Assembly: GCA_013398615.1 (NCBI GenBank)
Contig: VZSR01001685.1
Coordinates: 30,467,556-30,531,555 of the forward strand
Length of the DNA: 64,000 nucleotides
Reading direction: 5' to 3'
Source: Brachypodius melanocephalos
Taxonomy: Eukaryota > Chordata > Aves > Passeriformes > Pycnonotidae
Part shown: positions 50,201 to 62,592 of the stretch, in pieces
How the letters are laid out: every line of letters begins with the position of its first letter
How positions within the stretch are numbered: position 1 is the first letter of the stretch
Made by a program: the position numbers and the translations under genes
Notes under the pieces: generated by a model
Databases searched by the model: none
Told to the model about the DNA's origin: nothing
The model's input: only the letters and a program-made list of their open reading frames with translations

Positions 50201-51724
50201 GATATGGGGCTTCCTTTCAGTTTAAGAGTCAGCATTTAATCTGATTGCAGGATCAATGCTATCGTTTGCATGAGTCTCTGGAATCCAAGCAAAATTTACC
50301 GTAAGTAAAGTTGTAAGTTATTGAATCAGGAGAGAGTCTATGTCATATAAAAATCTCCACTGACTGGAAAAATAAGTTTTCAAAGTAGTTTGCTTATTTG
50401 AACAATTCTCTATTTGCTCATTCCATCTCACTATTGGCCTAATGTAAACTTGACATGGAACAGTACTGAAAGGACTGAACTTTTTAGATTTTACAGCCTA
50501 AGATTTTTTTTTTTTTTTTTTTTGTGCCTGTAGACACCTTCAATTTTGACTGGGGGATGTCCACAATTCTTCTTGATTCTGAAGCACACAGAGAAGTCAG
50601 GTCTGAAAGATTTCTAAAAAGACATTTCCCATATCATCCTTCAGAGATTTTTGGAAGAAATAGAACTTCAATGAGATTCATATGATCAGTTGTCTATATC
50701 ACCATGATTGCAGGGAAATCTTACAGTTGCACTTACAGGGAGAGACTGCAATGGAAACAGTTTTGTTCTTTCATTTCCTACCTTTTATCAACAGAACTAA
50801 AATAAATACTTACACAAGAATGTGTAATATGCTGATGATTGCTACTCAGAATGGAAAAATACAGATAGTTCAACTGATCATTGTGTTGCCAGAAAGTGAA
50901 GAGTTACTGAATTCTGCTAAAATGCCCTGAAAACTCACAGACTGGCTAAATCATGAGAATTTCCACAGAAAAGGTTTAAAAATAAACAATATAAAGGTCT
51001 GTAAAATTAGGTCTACTTTGCCTACATAATAAATATTCTGAAACCAGGCTGAAGATGTAAAATATAATGTAGGCACCGAAAGGAGAAGAATGACCTACTA
51101 AACTGTAATAGTACATGCACTGTTGTGTTATTCTATCTAAAAGTTTCCGGCAAATGCAATAGCAGAAATAGCATTTCCTTTATGATTTGCATGGTTTTTT
51201 GTTAATCTCTAATGAGCTATTAAAAATGAAGACACAATGCAATTAATAGCAGCAATGACAATAGTACTTAGTTGCCATGTAGCATTTTTTCCCAAGAGAT
51301 TTTCTGATATTTAATTAAAGTAATCACAACAGTAAAGGGGCTCTGTAGAACTAATCTTACAGTAAAATCTTATACTAATGTAGATTACTGTCAAATGAAA
51401 TCCTGACCATCAATCCTTAGGAAGCAGACAATAAATTGCATTGATTCTTTCAACCTAATTTTAATTTTTCAAATGCATGAAGCAAGGGGTACAGAAATAG
51501 CTCTCTTAATCAATAAACTGTTTTTGAAGGGCAGTCCCAAATCCTAATAACTGATTGCCCTAAATTGCACTGCTATTCTTCCTCTGTGAAAAGCAATGCA
51601 ACTGCTCTGGATTTACAACCTGCGAGTGCACAAAAGGATTTGTCCCACTGATTACAATATTAGTTTCATCATGACAAAGACTGAACATTTTGGGTACCAG
51701 CCCCAAGCTACAGATTTACACATG
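47243..51724. other. Unique AT-rich non-coding stretch
   Basis: No gene is supported. It includes a CA-rich patch (48539-48570), T and A runs near 49551-49613 and a 20-T run at 50504-50523. A TAATTA-rich repeat-free patch lies at 51190-51480. Confidence 0.65.
50504..50523. repeat. Poly(T) run of 20
   Basis: Could be the poly(A) tail of something inserted on the minus strand, but the downstream sequence (50524 onward) is not recognisable as a retrogene and no clear target-site duplication is visible. Confidence 0.85.
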
Positions 51725-51885
51725 AATCGCAGGATCACGGAGTGGTTTGGGTCAGAAGAGACCTTCAAAGGTCACCATGTCCCTCCTCTGGCATCCACAG
51801 GAGCATCCTCCACTATGTCAGATTGCTCAAAGCCCCATCTACCCTGACCTGGAACACCACCTTGAACTCAGTCTTTAAATCCAGG
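51725..51885 (-). mobile_element. CR1 LINE 3' end fragment
   Basis: Read on the minus strand, it ends in the CR1 tail: the complement of AATCGCAGGATCACGGAGTG followed by GGTTTGGGTCAGAAG and GACCTTCAAAGGTCACCATG. Further in, the complement of GATTGCTCAAAGCCCCATCT gives the conserved C-terminal residues RVDGALSNLT of the reverse transcriptase. The 5' part fades out around 51885. Strong 5' truncation; non-functional. Confidence 0.93.
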
Positions 51886-54800
51886 GGCTTTTTCAGGGCT
51901 GTTTTTAATTTCTCTGTTAATGCCACAAAAGAAGCACTTTCTTTTTTCCTTCCTAGTTGACTAGCACAATCATAGATCATTTCCCCATACCTCACATTTT
52001 ACTTTGACAGAAATGCAAACAAAGGGCAAGGAGTAGTACAAAAAGCTGGAAAAGTGACATGGCTGAGGTAGTTTATGCCAAAGATGGACTTATTTACACC
52101 TCTAACACTGTTTCTAATGTATTTTAGGTTACATATTCCTTCAAAAAGAAATCAAGGGCAAAATTTAGCCATCTGGTCTTCCTTCAGATGCATTACTCAG
52201 CTTATCAACTACACTGCTGGGCACAATAATTCCTGATGAGCAGAGCTGGCATCCAAACAAGCAATGTCACCAAAATGCACTCGAATCTGGAAACCTCAAG
52301 ATAGCCTATAGTATTTCCATTTAGTTTGTTTTGTAATAACATGTAAGTTTCTTAAATTCTATCACGTCTGTAATACCTCATTCTGATGTATTTATTGTTC
52401 TCAAAATATATTTCTTTGTTATACACAAGATTAAAGAGGTGAAACAATGGCAATCCAAAGACAAGCTAGAGACAGACTGCAAAGTATGCAGAGGATCACC
52501 TATTGCTCTGCCTACTAGGCTGACACATTTTTTCACTGAGCTAGAAATTATGTTTAGTTCTTATTTGTGTAAAAAATCTATATTTCTTTTCTGTGGAAAA
52601 ACAAAAAACAGCTGGAGAAAATGTGACCTTGCTCTGGAGATCTCATGTCCCAAATAGGATAGCAACTGTCTCAACACTGGCTGGCCAAATTTATCAAACC
52701 TTTTGCCTCTCTGAGTTTTTCCTTGCAGGTAAATGAGGATTAGATTGCCAAAGCATCTTCTGCTGATATTTTACCTGTCCTTAATAGTTTCTAGAGACCA
52801 TTTTGCCTTTTCCACTTGTGTTCAGTTAGATGCCCTGCAATGTTAAATACACTGGTGAAGATACATAGGAATGAGCACTTTAGGACCACCTGGAAAAAGT
52901 CTTAAGGATGTAATATGTACAGCAGGACTGGCTATCATTACTGTCAGAGTACACAGAGGGTTTTAATTCTGGGATGTGCCCAAACAACAGGTGCTTCCCA
53001 ATACAGTCTTTGAACAAGTTATCCAGTAGGTAAACCAGAATATGGACTTTCAGCAGTGTTTGCTCTTTGATATGAATGCTTTTACTACAGCTAAACCAAT
53101 TCAGGTTATACAGCAACTGTTCTCCATGTTACTCAGGGAGCAGTTTTGGAGACCTGCCATGCCAGTAAATGTCATCCTGGAAGGAGCAGCACTCCAGAGC
53201 CTGCACAGCCATTCACTTGAGTCTGCTTGAACTCAGTATGATGAAATATTAAAAAGCTGAGGGACATTGGGACTTACTGTATACAGAGAAGAAGCCAAGC
53301 AGAGAGATAACAGCATGTGCTGCATTGTACATTTGGGATGTTCTCCTCCACCATAGCCAAATAAAATGCAGTTTTCTATTTGCAACATAGATTTTTGAGC
53401 CATTATCTTCAGATTTTAACCTCTATTCGGAGTTACCTAGCAGATAAGAATTTAAAGTTAATGTTGCACCATTTTCTTTACACTCACGAGAATATCTTTG
53501 CAGATATAATAGCTTTCTGCAGCAAAAATACACAATATTGTTAATAATGATACCTCTGGCACAATTGATTTGCCCAAAGAGAGTCTTTTATCATTAAAGA
53601 TCCCTAGGATTTCGCACCTGGTCTTCAGCTGTTCTTCCAGAGTTTTCTGGAAGATTTGTGGGACACAGCTAGCAGTGTTGATATCTCAAATCCCCTAATG
53701 CATCTCAGCTGACACTGGAATAATCAGTCTGCATTTATTGCAACAAAATCCATTATTGATCATCTGTCAAAATACGAGACACCACAGATCCATCTGTAGG
53801 TAAACAGACTTCCATAAGTCGTCTAAGGATAAAATATTTTATGAACAGCTGGTCCTTCTGTGAGGATTGTGCCAAGCCTTCCTTTGCAGTCTTAAGCTTT
53901 TGAGGCATCTCCTTCATTTTTTAGCATTCACCTAAAATAAACCTTGCTATCTACTGCTACTGCTGAAGACAGTTAAGTGAAGTGCAAAGTTCTGTGTAGT
54001 GGCATTTCACTCCAAAACAAGTGACATATGTTGTGTGTGGTGCACCATGATCCAGAAATCGTGATTTAGCTTGACGAAGCTGGAATATCTGCCTGTGGAT
54101 AAAATTTCCTTCTTTATGGGGTGAAGGGGAAAGTACAATTTAAAGGTTTCTATTAATCCATTGTTATTGACAGAAACTTTCCAAAAATAATAGAGAGGTA
54201 AGACAGTTAATACTGCAGTAAAAGTGCAGAGATGACAATGTAACAAATCAATCCCCTAAACCAAACAAAACCAAACCAAGCATTCAGAGTGAATTTTAAT
54301 TATGCCGCATTTTCATTACCATATTGAATTGACATATTTCTAATATTGATTCTTACCTTACTGCTAAGCCCACAGATTCTTGTTCTAACAGCTTGTTTTG
54401 GCAGTGAAATGAAATCCTAAGTACTTCACTGACTAAAGTAGGTATTAACATGTGTATGCTAAACTCTAGGCTTTGATATCCTATGCACTAGTTTGTGTGC
54501 TTAACATTTTCAATTTAATTTAAAATGATCACATATAAAAAGCTGGCCCTTGACTATGAATGCACATAACACATGGTTTTGATGGGATGACAGAAGAATC
54601 CAAGAAACAAAGAATATTCCATCAACACTTAGAGCAGTGCCTTTGCAGTGAAAATCTATTCTGTCCTACCATCCACCCCAGCACTGATAACTGCTTCTAC
54701 AGCAGCTTGCTCTGTTATTGAATGTCACAGAGCCCCCAGTGCCTTGGAGGGTGCACTTGGTTATGGTACAGGCAGCCTCCTTCACATCCAGCCTGAAGGG

Positions 54801-56590
54801 TCAGCACTCACTGGCTTTGCACTAGCTCCTGAAAATGTCAGTGCAGGGCCTGTGGAAAACTCAGCACTCTGTTAATCCATTTTGACCATTTACAGTTCAA
54901 ATCGATGAGCCAGCATTTCTCTCTGTCTTTTCCTGTCCCACTCTGTGCACAGTCTGCTGTTCAGTTCCTCTCCAGAAGCAGCTCTGGGGTTTTGCTCTCT
55001 GCAGGAAGTGACACATAGCTGACAGCAATGTCCTCACCCAGCTTGTACTCTCCCAGGTGTTACAGCTCCATAAGACATTTCTAATCCAGACTCTGATCTC
55101 TCAGGAGACGTGTTTGGCCTCACTGTCTATCCTTGGCTTTCTGTAGACCTCAGGCACCTCTTCTGTGCATTCAAATGCTTTTCTTGGGAGAGTACTCCTT
55201 GACATCTTCCAGCTCTATTTTCCTCACAACCTATTCTTATATAATGATTCCATTGCAATAAGCTAAAATGGACATTATTTACTGTTGTCAGTACTACAGC
55301 AGCTGCAGCATAGAACAGTTCCTGATGGGAATCACCAAGAACCTCCTAGCTAAATGACTAGTTCCTTACCTGCTGTTTACTTGCTTGCTTGTCAAGAGTC
55401 TGAGTTTACAAAGGGGAACAAGTAAAGCTTTCAGATAAGAATCCACAGCACTCCTATGAGCAGCAAACTGACAACCCTTCTACATGTCTTTTCTCCACAA
55501 TTTGGCTCTTTGCCAGACTAATAATGTGTGACAAAGGGATTTCCTATATGACCTTGTAAGGAGTCATTCAGATCCACAATACTGTACAAAACCAAAGTGT
55601 TATAAATAATAAGGAAAACTGATTCAAGATGAAAATTGTTGTTCTCCAGATTAGAAGGAGCTTGATTATAATTATAGCTTTGTGGTCATGTTGGTGTTGG
55701 TATTCTCCTGGCTAGGCAGGAGAAGGGGCTTCAGATACAAAAGAGGCTGAGAACTTCTATGCCAAATAAAACAGCCACATTACTGCTTCCCTCAGAGCAT
55801 GTCAGATGCAGGTCCTAAAGAAGATTTATAATCTCCTTTTTCACAATCTCTGCACTTCTTTTTCTGCCTTTCACCGCTCTTTGAAGATCCTTGTTGGACT
55901 GAAAAATACGTACATATGTAAAAGTATTTTTTCCCCACTGACCTAGATCTGTCCTTTCAAGAACAGCACCAATGTATTGGCTTTGGATTTCGGTCTTTGC
56001 TCTGGAGGGAACGGCCCAGTGGACATCTGGAAAAAGTGGACTTGACTGTAAGAATCTCAAATCCATATAAAGGGGCTGTGTTTGAGAAAGGATCACAGGA
56101 CTTACCTTTCTTTGCTTCTATGACTTTGATCTTTTTCAGATCACTGACAATCGAAAGTTACTTCTGATGGTTCTATGAGAGCTCATGAAAGGGAACATGG
56201 CCTGTTTATTCCACTTATCACTGATAAACATAATGCAAAGCCATAATTAGCAGCAATGATTAAAATATCAGTAGCCACAGTTAATGGCTGGTCACTGAAC
56301 TGTCTATACATTATCCTGATGTGACAATCCTAGACCATATTGTTGTCTCTGTTCCACAGGGGGATTAACTCACCAAGATTGTTAATCAACACATTTCATA
56401 GGCCCTTTCTGCCCACACAATTCCTCTTTAATCCCTTGTTCCAGGACTGACAGTCTCAATAGCTGCTTTTAAAATTGGAAATCCAGCTTGTATGAAAGGC
56501 AATTTTACCCAAAGGCAGTGCTGCTCTAAATGTCACTCTCTCCACTCTCAAAGTAGTTGATGGCTGCTTACCACTTCATATCAACCTGTC
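51886..56590. other. Unique AT-rich non-coding stretch
   Basis: No gene is supported. A slightly more GC-rich part at 54640-55210 has open frames up to 75 codons without domains or splice support. An A/C-rich patch is at 54256-54280. A repeat-free patch at 56195-56400 carries motifs such as AATGCAAAG and CATAATTAGC. Confidence 0.65.
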
Positions 56591-56604
56591 AGAAAGAAAG
56601 AAAG

Positions 56605-56676
<72 letters not shown>

Positions 56677-56677
56677 C
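56591..56677. repeat. (CTTT)17 microsatellite with a GAAA strand-switch arm
   Basis: From 56607 there are 17 perfect CTTT units. Just before, three AGAA/GAAA units read in the opposite sense, so that 56591-56620 forms a 30-bp perfect palindrome centred between 56605 and 56606. Pure purine/pyrimidine strands of this length can also form triplex DNA. Length variation between individuals is expected. Confidence 0.97.
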
Positions 56678-59600
56678 AGAAGTTTAGTTTCTGGAATTAG
56701 TTTATTTGATTATTATATTAATTTCTTGAATTGTTTAACTCATCATATAAAATAAGTTGTTCTTCATAATTTCAATTTAAATCAAAAAAATCTTGTGGTT
56801 AGTTTACTCCAGAAGGACTGTTATTCTATCTACTCCTTATGAAGTATTTCTCCATTGTTTTCTCATTTGGAGTCCATCCTTTGGAGTATTTGATCTTTGT
56901 TGTTTTCGAGTAAAGTCTTGAATTTTCACCATGGTGAATTTGTGCCTTTTTTAATATTAAGAGATTTAACATGAAGTTATCCATTATCAGAAACTGACAA
57001 ATACAAAATGTGCATTTAGTTCAGTAATCAGGTGTGGATGAATGAGGGGTGTTACATGTTCATGTCTTTTTTCTTTCAAGTTCCAGTCAGTAGGAGAACA
57101 ATGTTCCATCAACAAATGTAGGACAGAGATGTTTGCTCTCCTCCATATTTTTCATAAACCTTGTAAAGAAAATCCTCTGAAGGATCTGAATTTCTATCCT
57201 GCTGAGCACAGAAAGTGCTGACGAGTCAATGCAAAACTTCTACAAACTCATACGAACAAGTCTGTTCTGGGATTGGAGTTGAGGATGCATAGGCACAGGC
57301 ACACTCAAAGCATATCCTGGAGTTTCTGGTTGCAGTCTAGTTGCAAGGATCTTAACTTTCCTAGGGGCTGCCAAGGGTTCCATCAGGCAGATACATTTGC
57401 AATCATTAAAAAGAAGAAAAACCTACTGAAAGCCATGCCACTTCAAGTGCTCAGTGTTTTGGGGTTGGCCTCATTTTTATTTCTAGTAAGAATCATGATA
57501 ATACCAGTGCATACAGATTCCATCTCAACTACAAAACGTGCCCATGACATAGTGGGAAAGAGGTTAGAAGTTTTTGGCCCCATTAGCACCTTCACAGCTC
57601 CCAACAGGAAAGTGATGCTCCAGTGCCGCCTCGTGGCTTCCTCCTCCACAGAGAGGGGCCATCCCAGCAAGATATGGTGCCGCTGCTACCTTGTGTTTGC
57701 TTTGTGTATTGAACTATTCCTTTAAGTTTGGGTTTTTGTTTTGGGGTTTTTTTTAGTATCATGAACACAGAGCTCCGAAAAGAGTTTGTGAATATAGTTA
57801 GTGCTTAGATGTGATGAACAACTCTGGGCCAGTCGGATCTGCAGCTCACTGAACTGCAGCTGGTGCCTACGGTTTGGGGTGTCTTGTCTGGTGAAACCTG
57901 TTCTGAGATGGTCATAGGGTTAGTGCATAAACATATCCTCAGCCTTCCTTTCTGTTCTCCAGCCAGGGCACCTTCCCCAGAACTGCCAGAAGTCACCTCC
58001 ATTCACTCCAGACTGATCCTTCTGTTAGGAATAAGCATCTGCAAATGCCAAAAGAGGAGGGAGAGGCAAAAAGGACACCTCTTGCACTTAAATGTAGGCT
58101 ACCACCTTGCACAGTAGTGCTGAAGTGTCATAAGGAAGCCTCAGTACTGATGAATGGGGACAGGCAGCCTGAGCAACCATCCCTACTCTCTCCTTAGACA
58201 GGGCCATGTTATTGAACCACATACTTTTTACAGTCTCCTCACAAACCACTTTATTTTCTATGTTTAGCTGAAACTGCTGCAGCACACATCACCTCACACA
58301 GACCCTGCTAGCTTAGGATAGTGTGGGATAGAGCAGCTCCATGGGGCACTCTGCTGGGAATGGGGAGAGAAAGGGACACTCCTTTGCTGAGGACTAACAT
58401 GCTGAGCCCAGGTCAAGGATCAGCTTCAATCCTCTAAAATTTTCCTATCCTGAACTGGGACTGAATGAAGATTTCTGAGAATTTCAGACTGTGTGAGGCT
58501 TTGTCCTACTTCACTTCTACTTTTCCAGGTACTTGGCAGAGCAACTCAAAATACCCAGACTCCAAGCACAAATCCAGGAAATATCAAACACTTCAGAAGA
58601 AAAGAACAAAAGGTCAGACTTGATGTTATTTAGACTAATGGGAACTTATTAAAAGAGGAACCAGAGATGTGGTAGATACCTTATGCCTGGAAACAAACAT
58701 TCTAAATTTTGAACTGTTTGTTTATATTGTGTCATTATATGTCTTATAACCAGCCTTTTTTTAAATGAACTTGGAAAAACCATCTCTCTTTGATAATGTC
58801 TGCTGGGAAGATGGGTTTGAGAAAAACTGCTGCCATAAGCATTTTCAGGGATTTAATTGCCTGCTCTGGCAGTCAATCTAAAGTCTTGATTTAATTTCTT
58901 GCATTTTGACAAGGTTATAATTAGCTTTAAACTTGTGAAGATCTGCAAAGCTGAGGTAAGCAAGTTGTCTGTAGCTGGGACCAGAGTTTTGCTGGGTATC
59001 TCATTCCAAATCCTTCCAAGGACCATTCCTATATGGTGTCTTATGCTGATTTTTCCTGTGATAAATAAAAAATTTACAAAGGCCTAGCATCAATTAGTCA
59101 CTAAAACATCTACATTTTCCTTTAGTTTTCAGCTTTGAAAGATGTCCCTCTAACTTCCAACATAGATATAGCTTGATTTTAGATCCCAAGATGATAAAAG
59201 CTGTCCTTCCCCTTTACTATTCACCAGCATTTGTAACCTACTTGTCTAGCCCCAAACTCGGCACAAGCACTGTATTTAGGAGCTGTGAATTTCTCTACAG
59301 CTCATTTCCTGCAGTCTCAGACAGACTCTAGGACATGGAGCTTGCTTAAAGCTGAAGTGGATATGTTTTATGTCAATATGTTTACACATCAAACAAAACT
59401 GAAATGCTACCTTACCTTGGAAATATATTCCAACTCAATTTACCAGGGAAATGTCATGGGTAAATATCACAGCCCAGCCTTTACACAAATGTACTCTATT
59501 CCTTCCGTGACATGTTTGAGATTGAGCATTCTTTTGGGAAATTGTATTTCTGGATACACTTAGGGTCTAGAAATTATGCTTCTTGTTAAGTAGTAATTTA

Positions 59601-62530
59601 TTTCTGCTGTTCATCTCTGCATTTCTCTTAAAATAGGATGCACTATAGAATGGTCTTCTCTGTGGTAATGTTAAAAACAGGAATCTGCTTACAGACTTTA
59701 AAAAGTACATTTTAAATATAACAAAAATGATCTAAGTCATGATATTAACAACATAAAATGTAATTGAAGAAATTAAAAAGGCATAAATTTCTTCTGCTCT
59801 CTTTCTGGTTATGATGTGTTTTCTATTGTTTAGTTACTTTGGCACCATTTCAAAATGACACCTCTGTCAGAGACCTTTCTCCAAGCAACACTTAAGAACC
59901 CACTCTGACATCTTAATCAGAATAGTTTCTGTCCCTCTAAGTATCCTGTAACAGTGTGCTAGGATTATTCATGCAGTTCCAGGGTGAAAATTAGGAATAA
60001 AAGTATCAAAACTCTTTTGATTTCTCTTTATGTTAACCTTTGGTGCTACTAAACACTGTGAGTAAGGAGTCTTCTTTTATTTCATATCTTGACAATAGGA
60101 AAGAGGAGGCTGAGAAGAACACTACCTTGGGACTTACATACTTCTGTCACTTTATGTCACAATGTTAAATTTATTTGAATGAAGTGTGTTATGCATTCAT
60201 GTCTGCCTAAAACAAATGGGAAAAGACATGAAAGGCAGCAAATTCTAAAGCATTAGACATTTCTGTAGCTAATGAGCTCACTATTAAACTAGGAAATATA
60301 ATCTGTTACATTAAAAAAGATAAACACAGCTGCTTTATTAAAAAAAAAAAAGGATTCTTTTTGTCCATATTAACCAGTTGTAAAAATTATCCATGTTGGT
60401 TAAAGGTAGATAGAAATGTTTATTCCTCCTCAGAGTTTCCCTGAAGAATTTCCTCCAAAGTTTTTGGCAGAGAAGACACATAAACTCACACAGGCACACA
60501 ACATGCTCCAGCATAGCTGATTCCATGCTGTTGCAATTCCTTGCAAATGGCATGAGGAAATTTCAAGACACTGGCCATATTGTTAAGGCAGGAGATATCT
60601 TAAGTTTCTGAAAACACAGCCCTGCAGTTTTACCCTCTCACTGAAGCAGTGTGTACAGCTGTTTCTCGAACAGAGAGTGCTGCATGATGCCATTCAGTGT
60701 ATGTTATAGTTGAAGGCCTGCAGTGTTAGCAATTCTTGACTTACAATGTCTCCTTCTATCCTTCCATAGCAGGGAGCAAAGGGAAACACAGAAAGACAGC
60801 TCCCCTCTACTGGCTTTTAACTCAAACAAACTGAAAGGGGTTACAGAATCATATTGCCACTTTTACTTCCATCCCACAGAAAGGAGAGACACCTGCTTCC
60901 CAGGGATGGTCTTTATCCCCAGATAAAAAACCTTTTAAAAACCCAACAAAAACCAACAAACGAAAGCCCTACAAAACCCAAAGTGAACATAAAACAAAAT
61001 AAACAAAACCCCCTGCCTTTGTTGTTGAGTGCATAACAGAGTGAAAGACAGAACAAAAGGATAAGGAATGGGGCATTGCTCAAGGTTAGATTTTGTCCTT
61101 CATTTAGAGTCTGAAAGAATCCACTCAGAATTTGTCTGTGGGATAAAAAAAAAGCTAAGTAAAAATTTTAAACTTACTACTACCCAGGCCATCATCCTTA
61201 TGGCTTGTTGTGACATGTTACATTGGAAAAAGGTTCTGCTGTGAAGTCGTATAAAGATACAGAAAAATATTTTTCATTTGATGATCTATCCGCTTTTGTT
61301 TCATTCTATATTTCATATTTTATTTTCCCCTCAGGAATATTATTTTCTTCATGAGGAAGCCAATTCATTCTTCACCTGGACAAATAAAATTGCATGTGTA
61401 TGTATGCACTCGAGATTTTTATATTGCTCCATGAGCCATTGCACACTTTTCAAGCAACTCAGTTAACATATTTTCTTTATTAAATTTTCTTTTCTAAAAA
61501 TAATTTTGCTTTATAAATCTGCCACCTGTAACACCACTTGTTTATGGTGAGGGATTTCAGCATAAGCAAAAGGTGACTCTAATATTTCATCCTTCAGCTT
61601 CATCTCTCTCCTTGATAATTTTGCATCAAAGAGCTAATAAAATCTCTCTGCTCTTCATTATAGACTCAAAGACCACAGAGCTCTCTTTCTATGTAATCAC
61701 ATTGCTTATTCTTTTAAAATAGAATATGTACATTGTATGATGCTTGTTAATCTGTGAAAACATTCTGGTCTACTGCAAACTTCTGGGAACTGTCATCTGT
61801 ATGCACTTCTAAAAGAGTAAGAAGCATCATATGATGCATGTCCTTTCATAACTGCTTAAAGAGAGAAGTTGGTGCATAGACACAGCATAGGTAGAGCTAT
61901 AAATGTCACCCAGCTCCACTAACCTGGCATTGTTAAGGCTGTTAGCAGTGTTGTCTAAATATGTCCTCTAGCTAATCTCCCCAAGTCTTGTTCAGTGTCT
62001 CAAAACAGATCAAGGACTTTAGGTTAAGCTAAGAAAGCACCCAACCTTTTCTTCTAGGCACAGCATTTCCCACCCAACAGTGCCCACACTTTCTGAGGTC
62101 TGGAATAGGTATAATTGCATCAATTTGATGTATTTCATTGGTTTTGAAGGCATATGCTCAATTTTTTTAGGTACACTACAGCTTGAGATACAGACCTCCA
62201 TCACACTGTGTGTTGCAAGATATGGCACAAATGAAGGTTGGTGCTGTCAAGGAAAGAACATTTTATTTATCTTTCAGAACAGCTAATGCACTCTTTTAAG
62301 GAAACTTAGAGGTGTTCTGTTCATGATGCTTTACTCCTAGGAAGGATTCTCCTGCAACTTGAATTTTAAAACTGAACAGAACCATTTAGGTTTAATTCAT
62401 TGATAAAATAAGTTCTCAGTGGAAGCATTTCCTTTGAAGTTTCCATTGTTTTCTAAATTTGAATTTCCAGTAACCATGAAATTTAAGTTCCACATGTGAA
62501 GATTCCATTCTGTGAAGATGTACATTTTGG
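56678..62530. other. Unique non-coding stretch with the longest open frame of the window
   Basis: No gene is called. The 150-codon frame at 57273-57725 has one hydrophobic segment and no domain. A T/G-rich patch follows it (57725-57756). An A/C-rich tract is at 60923-61012 and a 14-bp palindrome GCATCATATGATGC at 61824-61837. Confidence 0.6.
60923..61012. repeat. A/C-rich low-complexity tract
   Basis: Irregular ACAAAA, CCAACAAA and AAACCC units over about 90 bases. Confidence 0.75.
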
Positions 62531-62592
62531 CAAAAAAAAACAACAAAAAAACAAAAAAACAAAACAAAACAAAAAAAAAAAACAAAAACAAA
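62531..62592. repeat. A-rich tract with CAAAA units
   Basis: A runs separated by single C over about 60 bases. It resembles a slipped poly(A) sequence; no retroposed body is recognisable before it. Confidence 0.9.

Noticed and set aside
61824..61837. 14-bp palindrome GCATCATATGATGC
   Set aside because: Several palindromes of this length are expected by chance in the window.
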